Origin: UQRS01 sp964481575
Lineage (GTDB): Bacteria; Bacillota; Clostridia; Oscillospirales; Acutalibacteraceae
NCBI GenBank assembly: GCA_964481575.1
Contig: CAYZTR010000007.1
Location: forward strand, 1-64,000
DNA: 64,000 nt
Reading direction: 5' to 3'
Shown here piece by piece: positions 33,189-40,841 of the stretch; within the stretch, counting starts at the first letter, position 1; every line of letters begins with the position of its first letter. Under the pieces are notes generated by a model. It was not told where the DNA came from. It did not search any database and saw only the letters and a list, made by a program, of their open reading frames with translations. The translations under genes were made by a program, and so were the position numbers.

Positions 33189-35678
33189 TTAGGATACAGC
33201 CTGCGTCAATATCTGCTTCCGCAGAAGAACCACATCCGTGACCGACTGCACGGCATCCTCATTCAGATCCCCGGCCAAATAATAGGTATCTGACAGAATC
33301 GCCTTCCGCAGCAGAACCACATCCGTAACCGACAGGATTCCATCCCCATTCAGATCTCCTAATAGCATTGGGACTGGTTCGGATGTCTGGGGAGCCGACA
33401 GAACCAGGGTGTAAAGGCGCTGATACCGGCCGTTCCGGGCGGTTACGGTTATTTCCAGAATCGTTTCCTGGCCCTGTGTCCGGGTCGTCATCCGGACATT
33501 ACCGTTGGCAGACAACGTAAGCTCTTCCGGATCCAACGGATTCTCCGGAGAAAGAGTGACGCTGTCTCCTTGGGAGAAATCGGTCAGAAGCACGTCCCCC
33601 AAACGGATCCCTTGCAAAGTGGTATCCCTGTAAATAGATAAGGTGTCTGCAAAGGCTGCCGCTATGGCCTGATACCCGTTATTATCCGGATGAATCCCAT
33701 CTGCCGCAAACCAGTCAGCATGGTCGGCAGTCACCCCACTGATATCTACAAAGGAGAATCCGTACTCCCGGGCCAGCCGCTCCACCATTTCACAAATGGT
33801 CACGTTAATAGCGGTATAGCGTTCCGAATCCGGATTCAGGTAATACCAGGCAGGAGACGCCAAAACGATAGTTGGATTGGAAGACAGGCCCGTGTACTGG
33901 GCGATCAGTTCCCGGTAGTAATCCTCAATTTGATCCTTACAATTGTTCCAGTTGGCCACCTGCGCGTCATTGGTGCCCAGCATAATCAGCACATAATCAG
34001 GGGCAAATTCCTTGCTGCGGGTATAGGCGGTGGTAGACCAATAGGGGTAATTGCCGTTCTTGGAAACCGTGGTTCCGCTGACGCCGGCATTGTAAACCCA
34101 ATAATCCTCTCCCAGCATCCCCTGCAAATATTCCGGATAGGAAACGGTTGCACCAACCCCCTGGGTGATGCTGTCGCCCACACAGGCAATGCGAATGGGC
34201 GCCTGTTCCAAGTTCCGGATACATGTTTCCGCCTCCAAAAGAAGTGCATAGTTGGAAATTTCCAGCTTTTCCCGGTCAGATAGGGCTTCAAAGGCGGCCC
34301 GGGCAGCCTGTACCTCTTCCCGCTCACTGAGCAATACCGGTTGGGGAAGGTTGGCAATGGCGGCTTTGGCTGCCTCCACTTGGGCTGTTTCCTGCTCTGT
34401 CAGTCCGGTGTCGGTGACAACGGTCACCGTATACTGGGCTGTCGCTCCGTTTTGGGCAGTGACCTGGTAAGTAACGGGTTCCGTAAAATCCTGGGTGTTG
34501 CCAGACACCTTGTCACAGAGCGCGGCATCCGCCAGCGTGAAGCTGGGTGTAAGTGCAGATAAATCCGTTCCCTCTGGAACCAGCACCAAGACACTGTAAC
34601 CGTCGATCAGAGTACGGCCCCCCTGGATCGTAAAATCCCTCAGCTGGTTATTGTTGCTGCTTCCGATGGAAAACCGTGCATCCCCAAAGCAAATGTGATC
34701 ATTCACACTGCTGCCACCGCAGTCGTTCCGGATGGTTAAGGTCCCTGCGCCGTAAGGAATGGGCAAATCAATGGTTTCACAGTGGCCAAAAGCCAAAGGC
34801 TCCGTCTGATAAACTTGCACCCCATCCATCAGAATTGTCACCACATTTTTCTGATCATAGGTACTGCCAAGCTTGTGATCATTCAGTCCCACCACCGTTT
34901 GAAAGCGATGGGCCCCTTCTGGAATCGCAATATCCAGCACCGCTGTGGTCCCGTTCTTGGGCTCTAAGCCCAAGCCTTTCGTATACTCGACACCGTTCAG
35001 CAAAATAGGCTGATTCCCGCAACTGCATTTGTCATATACCAGGGTACCGCCCAGCCCCATATGATCCGATTCCGCCCTCAGGCGCAGATCAAAATAGTCC
35101 AATTCAGAAACAAACACCGTCTGGTCATCATAGCCAATCACCGTCCGCTCCGCAGACAGCACTGTGATATAATCCACTGTGATTCGATCTCCACCACTGT
35201 CAGACAGAGCCGTGGTCTCCCACCGGAAAGTACTGGTTCCGGCAGGCAGGGATACATTTTCTACCCGGCAGGTAGCCATATCGTTTTCCCCGCCATAGTT
35301 GCGGTCATTAAAATTCCGGGGAGTGCCAGCGGCTTTTCCGTTGATATACAACTGATTGATCCCGCTGGTAGGGTGGATTCGGTAAACATACATAACCTGA
35401 TAGGTTCCTGCCTGCGGAATCTCCAGAGACAGCTCCAGGTAATTTCCCACCACACCGGGTTGGTTTTCCACCCGAATATATGTGCCGGATACACCGTTTC
35501 CGTAATCATAAAAATCTTGCTTTGCTCCGGGATAATAGGAAATAGATGACGTCGGCAAAGCTTCGGTTTCAAACAAATACCGTTGCTGCTGCACTACATC
35601 AGCAGAAACAGGTAGAGATGCCAGGCCGGCTGATACAAGCACCAGAACAGCCAATAGGGTTGCCACTGTTTTTTTCAT
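33189..35678 (-). CDS. Secreted SGNH/GDSL esterase with NPCBM-like and dockerin modules (copy 2)
   Basis: This ~829-residue protein repeats the module order of its downstream neighbour: signal peptide, CBM35-like domain, NPCBM-like domain (YTKGLGLEPKNG, VVGLNDHKLGS), Ig-like module, SGNH domain (GDSITQGVG, LGTND, DGIHPD) and two dockerin repeats (GDLNGDGILSVTDVVLL and GDLNEDAVQSVTDVVLL). All dockerin repeats of both proteins have V-T at the cohesin-recognition positions 10-11 and R-K at 17-18, so they should bind the same partner. Start at 35678 follows AAAGGAG. It has a promoter at 35713-35741 and faces a divergent AraC regulator that may control both esterases. Confidence 0.88.
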   Translation of the reverse strand: MKKTVATLLAVLVLVSAGLASLPVSADVVQQQRYLFETEALPTSSISYYPGAKQDFYDYGNGVSGTYIRVENQPGVVGNYLELSLEIPQAGTYQVMYVYRIHPTSGINQLYINGKAAGTPRNFNDRNYGGENDMATCRVENVSLPAGTSTFRWETTALSDSGGDRITVDYITVLSAERTVIGYDDQTVFVSELDYFDLRLRAESDHMGLGGTLVYDKCSCGNQPILLNGVEYTKGLGLEPKNGTTAVLDIAIPEGAHRFQTVVGLNDHKLGSTYDQKNVVTILMDGVQVYQTEPLAFGHCETIDLPIPYGAGTLTIRNDCGGSSVNDHICFGDARFSIGSSNNNQLRDFTIQGGRTLIDGYSVLVLVPEGTDLSALTPSFTLADAALCDKVSGNTQDFTEPVTYQVTAQNGATAQYTVTVVTDTGLTEQETAQVEAAKAAIANLPQPVLLSEREEVQAARAAFEALSDREKLEISNYALLLEAETCIRNLEQAPIRIACVGDSITQGVGATVSYPEYLQGMLGEDYWVYNAGVSGTTVSKNGNYPYWSTTAYTRSKEFAPDYVLIMLGTNDAQVANWNNCKDQIEDYYRELIAQYTGLSSNPTIVLASPAWYYLNPDSERYTAINVTICEMVERLAREYGFSFVDISGVTADHADWFAADGIHPDNNGYQAIAAAFADTLSIYRDTTLQGIRLGDVLLTDFSQGDSVTLSPENPLDPEELTLSANGNVRMTTRTQGQETILEITVTARNGRYQRLYTLVLSAPQTSEPVPMLLGDLNGDGILSVTDVVLLRKAILSDTYYLAGDLNEDAVQSVTDVVLLRKQILTQAVS

Positions 35679-35712
35679 ATGCCTGCTCCTTTCAGAGTGG
35701 ATTCTATCCATA

Positions 35713-35741
35713 ATTATAAAAGGTTACGATTTTCAATTCAA
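35713..35741 (-). promoter_or_regulatory. Promoter of the dockerin-esterase pair
   Basis: TTGAAT and TATAAT on the minus strand are separated by 17 bases; the esterase start lies about 35 bases further. Confidence 0.55.
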
Positions 35742-35823
35742 TTGCGATTATAGCCCTTTTCTTATTGCAAATTAAAACATAATGTGTTAAGCTATATATA
35801 AGCTTATAGGTAGGTGATACAGA

Positions 35824-36672
35824 TTGGAGCGGCTTTATGAATACATTGATACCAATTTTGTCTATCATCACAGTATAGACCGGCAGCCTGATCCGACAGA
35901 TTTTCCCATGCACGCCCATGATACCCACGAATTGTTCTACTTTCTTTCCGGGCATGGCAATTATCTGGTAGAAGGAAATCCCTATCCCCTGCGGCCCGGA
36001 GATCTGATCCTTCTGCGAACCGGAGAGGCCCATAAACTGCAAATTCAATCCGACCGCCCTTATGAACGGAAAGCCCTGAGTTTCCATGACACCGCCCTTG
36101 CATCTCTGCGTTCCGGCAAACTGTTGCTGGAGCCTTTCTACAATCGGCGCTTGGGAGATGGGAATCTTTATACGGCGGCAGAACTTCACAACACTACCGT
36201 TGGCCCCTGTTTTCAAAATCTGGAAGATCTGGCCAGAAAGGGAGAGCCTGCATTGGCCTTTTCCTGTTTCCTGCCGCCCATTCTATATGAAATCCGGACC
36301 ATATTTCTTTCCCGCGGCACAGCCGTACCGCCTGCCGATCTGACGGCAGAAATTGTGGAATATATCAATCTGCACTTGTGTCAAGACTTATCCTTGGACA
36401 GCATCAGCCAGCGGTTTTATATCAGCAAGACCCATCTGAACCGCCTGTTCCGACGGGCCATTGGCGCCTCTGTTTGGGAGTATATTACTGTCAAGCGGCT
36501 CATGCTTTGCCGAAGCAAGATTACCGCCGGCGTCCCGGCAGGAAAGGCCAGCGTACAATGCGGCTTTCGGGATTATTCCACCTTTTACCGAAGCTATCAA
36601 AAACGGTTTCATGCGGCACCCACCCAAGATGTCCGGGAACAAGGCAACATCGACTTTCCTGCTTATTTTTAG
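35824..36672 (+). CDS. AraC family transcriptional regulator
   Basis: The 282-residue protein has an N-terminal cupin sensor (MHAHDTHELFYFLSGHGNYL, then NPYPLRPGDLILL and EAHKLQI) and a C-terminal AraC double helix-turn-helix, residues ~180-275 (SISQRFYISKTHLNRLFRR and VQCGFRDYSTFYRSYQKRF). This combination is typical of sugar-responsive regulators. The start is a TTG codon with GGTAGGTG seven bases upstream; no better ATG precedes the cupin. It is divergent from the dockerin-esterase pair, with about 145 bases between start codons, so it is likely their regulator. Confidence 0.85.
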   Translation: MERLYEYIDTNFVYHHSIDRQPDPTDFPMHAHDTHELFYFLSGHGNYLVEGNPYPLRPGDLILLRTGEAHKLQIQSDRPYERKALSFHDTALASLRSGKLLLEPFYNRRLGDGNLYTAAELHNTTVGPCFQNLEDLARKGEPALAFSCFLPPILYEIRTIFLSRGTAVPPADLTAEIVEYINLHLCQDLSLDSISQRFYISKTHLNRLFRRAIGASVWEYITVKRLMLCRSKITAGVPAGKASVQCGFRDYSTFYRSYQKRFHAAPTQDVREQGNIDFPAYF

Positions 36673-36678
36673 CTGCAA

Positions 36679-36720
36679 AAAAAGACCCACAACAGTTTAA
36701 CCAACCGTTGCGGGTCTTTT
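36679..36720. terminator. Bidirectional terminator between AraC regulator and permease
   Basis: Arms AAAGACCCACAAC and GTTGCGGGTCTTTT pair with one mismatch and carry an A-run and a T-run on either side. Confidence 0.8.
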
Positions 36721-36741
36721 CTTATCCAAAAGTATATTGCC

Positions 36742-38154
36742 TTACTCCGCAGATTCCCCGTTGGGGCCAACAGCAAAGTCCACACCGGTATCGGTGGGCT
36801 TTTCTACATTCACGGCATAATCCTTGCCGGGGAGAATCGCGTTCAGCACCACACCCACGATGGCCGCAATGGCCAGAGAGGTCAGAGTAATGCTGACATC
36901 CCCGATCGTAAAGGTCAGGCCATCGCCAAAGCCCAGGCCGCAAACCAGGATAACAGCGGCAATGATCAGATTCCGGGACTTGGTGAAGTCCACCTTGCTT
37001 TCCACCACGTTGCGAACGCCAATGGCAGAAATCATACCGTACAGGATAAAGGAAACACCACCGATAATGGCCGCAGGCATGGTGGAAATCACAGCCGACA
37101 TTTTGGGAATAAAGCCCAGAATAATAGCGTAGAGTGCAGCCAGCCGGATCACCCGGGGATCATGAACACGGGACAGCTCCAATACACCGGTATTCTCCCC
37201 ATAGGTGGTATTGGCAGGGCCGCCGAAGACCGCCGACAGAGAAGTTGCCAGACCGTCGCCAATCAGGGTACAATGCAGGCCGGGATCCTCCAGGAAATTC
37301 TGCTTACAAGTAGCAGAGATAGCGGAAATATCTCCAATGTGCTCCATCATCGTGGCCAGTGCGATAGGTGCCATAACGAAGATGGAGGTCAGATCGAACC
37401 GGCAGATCTGGAACTGGGGCAGCCCCACCCAGGCGGAAGAACCGATGGAAGAGAAATCCACCAGATCGGCCACGCCGCACAGGGTCAAAATGGCGGCCAC
37501 CACATAAGAAATTACCACACCAAGCAGAATGGGGATAATCTTAAACATGCCTTTCCCCCAGATATTAAAGACCACAATTACAGCCAAAGCCAGCAGCGCC
37601 AGGGGCCAGCAGGTTTCAGCGTTAGCAATGGCAGAGGGAGCCAGCGACAAACCAATGCAAATGATAATCGGGCCGGTCACCACAGGAGGCAGAAAACGCA
37701 TGACCTTATGAATACCCACCAGCTTAATAATCAGAGCCAGCACCAGATACAAAAGGCCGGAAACCACGATACCGCCGCAGGCCAGGGACAGCACCTGTGC
37801 CGGCGTTTTACCGTAGTAAACGCCTCCTTCAGCCCCCATGGCAGCAATGGTAGCAAAACCGCCCAGGAAAGCAAAGGAGGAACCCAGAAATGCAGGAACC
37901 TTAAACTTGGAGCAAAGGTGGAAAAACAAAGTACCGACACCGGCAAAGAACAAGGTCACCTGCACAGACAGGGTATTGGTGACCTCGGGGCCAAAGGCAT
38001 CCTTAAAATATCCGTTGACCAGAATGGGAACCAAAATCGTAGCGCCAAACATTGCGAACATATGCTGCAAACCCAGGAGCAGCATTTTCGGAATACCCAG
38101 CGATCTGGCGTCTATGATCGGCGCAGAACCGATCGAGGCTTTTTCTTTTGCCAT
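36742..38154 (-). CDS. Uracil/xanthine permease (NCS2 family)
   Basis: The 470-residue membrane protein has about 14 hydrophobic segments and NCS2 signatures: QHMFAMFGATILVP near the N-terminus, LPPVVTGPIIICIGLSLA, and GDGLATSLSAVFGGPANTTYGEN with the substrate-binding region. It should take up uracil or another nucleobase by proton symport. The start at 38154 was chosen because AGGAAGG lies nine bases before it; an ATG seven codons earlier contains this ribosome binding site. A strong promoter lies about 100 bases upstream. Confidence 0.9.
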   Translation of the reverse strand: MAKEKASIGSAPIIDARSLGIPKMLLLGLQHMFAMFGATILVPILVNGYFKDAFGPEVTNTLSVQVTLFFAGVGTLFFHLCSKFKVPAFLGSSFAFLGGFATIAAMGAEGGVYYGKTPAQVLSLACGGIVVSGLLYLVLALIIKLVGIHKVMRFLPPVVTGPIIICIGLSLAPSAIANAETCWPLALLALAVIVVFNIWGKGMFKIIPILLGVVISYVVAAILTLCGVADLVDFSSIGSSAWVGLPQFQICRFDLTSIFVMAPIALATMMEHIGDISAISATCKQNFLEDPGLHCTLIGDGLATSLSAVFGGPANTTYGENTGVLELSRVHDPRVIRLAALYAIILGFIPKMSAVISTMPAAIIGGVSFILYGMISAIGVRNVVESKVDFTKSRNLIIAAVILVCGLGFGDGLTFTIGDVSITLTSLAIAAIVGVVLNAILPGKDYAVNVEKPTDTGVDFAVGPNGESAE

Positions 38155-38244
38155 TTTAAACATCCTTCCTAACATAAATTGGCAGAGGAACCATTGTGGT
38201 TTTAACGCAACACTCCCCTGCTTTTGACAAAATATGCTACTACT

Positions 38245-38273
38245 AAATTATAACATTTTAACAGTAATGTCAA
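38245..38273 (-). promoter_or_regulatory. Promoter of the nucleobase permease
   Basis: A perfect TTGACA and TAATTT on the minus strand are spaced by 17 bases. No purine riboswitch was recognised in the ~90-base leader that follows. Confidence 0.75.
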
Positions 38274-38881
38274 GAATTATTTTACCGCTTTTATAAGTTT
38301 ATGTTGAAATATTGCGCTGATTTTCATTTCCCCTGTATGGATTACACCTCCCTTTTTCATCATGGATTCAACCGTCGAAAAGCAGCTTTGGCATTCTTAT
38401 TATGAAGATATTTCTCCATTATTGAAACCTGTTTTTCTTTTTCAAAATAATATTGGGAGCAATCAACCAATGATAGATGCATCTCTCCAAATCCTGCGGA
38501 GGATTCGATTGTCATTTCTTTTGGTTTTATTATCGAAAAAAGCAACATATGTGTTTTTTGCAATATAGTTATAAATACAAAATAGTGGCTCCGCAGGATG
38601 GAATACTCAATAAAAGCCTATTAATTACTTTCGGAGCAGGCGCTTCCACGGTAGATTTCCATTTCAAAAGGGGTTGCCGCTACTATGGGCAAGAGATATT
38701 CCACCCTGCAGTATTCTCAAATGATTTTGTTCCTTGTATTTGGGGCGGTTAGTAGTACGCCACATGCTTCGCATTTTAAAGCTATTCTATTTAGAATCTT
38801 TCTCTAGCCTGATAGCGTTAAAGTCAATTATCATATTCTATGGTGGGTGCTGGGATCTTTCCCACATGCCGGCAAACTTTA
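38274..38881. other. Gene-poor AT-rich stretch
   Basis: About 600 bases between the permease promoter and the terminator of the mannan locus hold only short reading frames of 60-90 codons on both strands, with no ribosome binding site or family signature. I see no hairpin array, repeat or RNA gene in it. It may be decayed coding sequence. Confidence 0.5.
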
Positions 38882-38917
38882 CAAAAAAACTTCCCCACCG
38901 CAGCCGCAGTGGGGAAG
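38882..38917 (-). terminator. Terminator of the mannan locus transcript
   Basis: Arms CTTCCCCAC and GTGGGGAAG enclose a 10-base loop. Read on the minus strand, seven T follow directly. It lies ten bases past the last permease gene. Confidence 0.9.
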
Positions 38918-38927
38918 ATAAAAAACA

Positions 38928-39845
38928 TTAGTTGGCCAGGCCGGTAAATTCGACGCCTTCCATAAACTGCCGCTGGAAAATAAAATAGATAATAATCAGG
39001 GGCAGAATACACAGCATACAGGCGGCCAGGGCAATGGGGTTGATACTGGCCCCAGTGGCGCCGGAAGCATAGGATGCGGTGGAACTGGCCACCGAGCTAA
39101 TCTTCTGGCTCAGGATCTGCAAATTGCCGCCCAGGAACATACCGGGCTCAAAGTAATCGTTCCAGTGCCATACACAGGACAGAATAAATACCACCAACAT
39201 AGTAGTCCGGGACAGGGGCAGCATAATGTGGGTAAATACCCGGAAGGACGAGCAACCCTCGATCTTAGCGGCTTCCTCATAGGATACCGGCAGAGATTTA
39301 AAGAACTGACGGAACAGGAAGATGTACAGACCGCCCTTCAGACCAAAGCCCAGGAAAGAGGGCAGGATAATGGGCACCATGCTCTTCTGCAAACCCACCA
39401 CAGAGAACTGAATGTACAGAGGCATGGAAATCAGGGTAGGCGGAACCATCAGACTCAGCATAGCCAGACCGAAGATCAAACCGTTACCCTTAAACTTAAA
39501 CCGGGCCAGGCCATATCCAACAAAGGAACAGGACAGGATGTGACCAATGGTAGAACCCAGAACCACCACCAGGGTATTCCCCAGACTGCGGACATAAGAC
39601 ATCTTCTGAAATGCGGAAACATAGTTGTTCCAGTTGACCTTTGTAATGATCCACTCTTTGGTGGCATCAATGATCTCATAATTATACTTCAGAGAATTGA
39701 CAATCATGTAAATAAAGGGATACAGGAACACATAGGCAAATTCAATCAACAAAATATAGATGATAATATTGATGATCCATTTGCCGGAATACTTTTTTGC
39801 AGTAGCCAGGCGGCTCTGATTTTTCAGGGACAATTTTGATGTCAT
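38928..39845 (-). CDS. Carbohydrate ABC transporter permease (CUT1, MalG-like), system 2
   Basis: The 305-residue membrane protein has six hydrophobic helices and the EAA loop that contacts the ATPase (YEEAAKIEGCSSFRVFTHIM LPLSR region, about residue 190). It is the second permease of a heterodimer with the 312-residue protein encoded 41 bases upstream. Such pairs import oligosaccharides with a solute-binding protein and an MsmK-type shared ATPase; no ATPase gene is present here. A strong GGAGG ribosome binding site lies about ten bases before the ATG. It is the last gene of the locus. Confidence 0.9.
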   Translation of the reverse strand: MTSKLSLKNQSRLATAKKYSGKWIINIIIYILLIEFAYVFLYPFIYMIVNSLKYNYEIIDATKEWIITKVNWNNYVSAFQKMSYVRSLGNTLVVVLGSTIGHILSCSFVGYGLARFKFKGNGLIFGLAMLSLMVPPTLISMPLYIQFSVVGLQKSMVPIILPSFLGFGLKGGLYIFLFRQFFKSLPVSYEEAAKIEGCSSFRVFTHIMLPLSRTTMLVVFILSCVWHWNDYFEPGMFLGGNLQILSQKISSVASSTASYASGATGASINPIALAACMLCILPLIIIYFIFQRQFMEGVEFTGLAN

Positions 39846-39886
39846 CTTAACATTTCCTCCTTATCAATGATTCACAAATTCTGAGA

Positions 39887-40825
39887 TTATTCATCCTGAT
39901 AGAAGGTGAACTTTCTCAGGATAAGGAAGACCAGCAAAATCAGAATACCGGAAGTCAGGAAGTGGATCCAGGCAGAAGCCGACGCAAAAGCGATACTGGA
40001 GGTAGACGTTGCCTTATTTGCGCAGAAGACCACCACTTCGTTATCTGTACTGGACAAAAAGTCGATCATGGTATAAACCGTATTCAGCAGGATATTCGGC
40101 ATGGTCAAAGGCAGAGTGATTTTCCAGAACTTTTCCCATTCGGAAGCACCGTCCACGTAGGCGGCCTCATAGTAAGAAGAAGGAATGTTCTGCAATGCAC
40201 CAAGGAAAATGATAATCTGAATACCGGACATCCAGAACACGCCGGTTACCACATCCAAAACCGTTTGCAGTGCCAGGGCAATATCCTTACCCAGGAACAT
40301 AACCAACATACTGGTTTGCTGGGAGATACCGGCAGAATCACCGGCGCTCTCCTGTGCAGCCGCTTGTGCCGCCATGGTAGCGGCATCACCGGCTGTATCC
40401 CCAATGGAACCGTTGATGGTGCTCAGCACCACACCGGTACCCAGCAAAACCGGCAGGAAAAAGGCCACACGGAAGATGCCCTTCCCCTTCAGATTCCGGT
40501 TCAGCAAAATGGCGATAAACAGAGAGAAAATTACGATGATGGGGGTTTGATAGCACATACCGCCCAAAGAACTCAGCAAAGCAGGGGTAAACTCCGTATC
40601 GGTAAAGAAGGCATCCACGTAGTTTTCCAGCCCAATAAATTCCAGGGAATAATGGGTGATATCCCGGACATAGCTGAAGGACAGCATCAAAGAGTAGATA
40701 ATTGGGAAGGCAAAGAAGGCCAAAAACCCGATCATCCAGGGAAGGGTGAAAATATAACCCAACCGACCTTCGTTAGAACGAAGTTTCGATTTTTTCAGCT
40801 TTTTCGGCTTAGCAACATTTGTCAT
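39887..40825 (-). CDS. Carbohydrate ABC transporter permease (CUT1, MalF-like), system 2
   Basis: The 312-residue protein has a basic N-terminus (KPKKLKKSK), six membrane helices and the EAA loop YEAAYVDGASEWEKFWKITL near residue 225. An unusual Ala/Gly/Ser-rich periplasmic-type loop (TMAAQAAAQESAGDSAG, around residue 150-166) sits between helices 3 and 4. It pairs with the downstream 305-residue permease. No solute-binding protein gene is adjacent; the 465-residue lipoprotein at 51981 or the fused protein at 47568 must serve it. Confidence 0.9.
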   Translation of the reverse strand: MTNVAKPKKLKKSKLRSNEGRLGYIFTLPWMIGFLAFFAFPIIYSLMLSFSYVRDITHYSLEFIGLENYVDAFFTDTEFTPALLSSLGGMCYQTPIIVIFSLFIAILLNRNLKGKGIFRVAFFLPVLLGTGVVLSTINGSIGDTAGDAATMAAQAAAQESAGDSAGISQQTSMLVMFLGKDIALALQTVLDVVTGVFWMSGIQIIIFLGALQNIPSSYYEAAYVDGASEWEKFWKITLPLTMPNILLNTVYTMIDFLSSTDNEVVVFCANKATSTSSIAFASASAWIHFLTSGILILLVFLILRKFTFYQDE

Positions 40826-40841
40826 TTCAATCCCCTCCTTC

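Noticed and set aside
30614..35678. A cellulosome gene cluster.
   Set aside because: Dockerins are present, but no cohesin or scaffoldin gene is in the window, so only the two esterases are called.
38155..38244. A purine riboswitch before the nucleobase permease.
   Set aside because: The leader is short and I could not find the conserved paired helices or loop sequences of the purine aptamer.
38360..38752. Small genes of 67-92 codons on both strands in the gap beside the mannan locus.
   Set aside because: They overlap each other antisense, lack ribosome binding sites and show no family signature.
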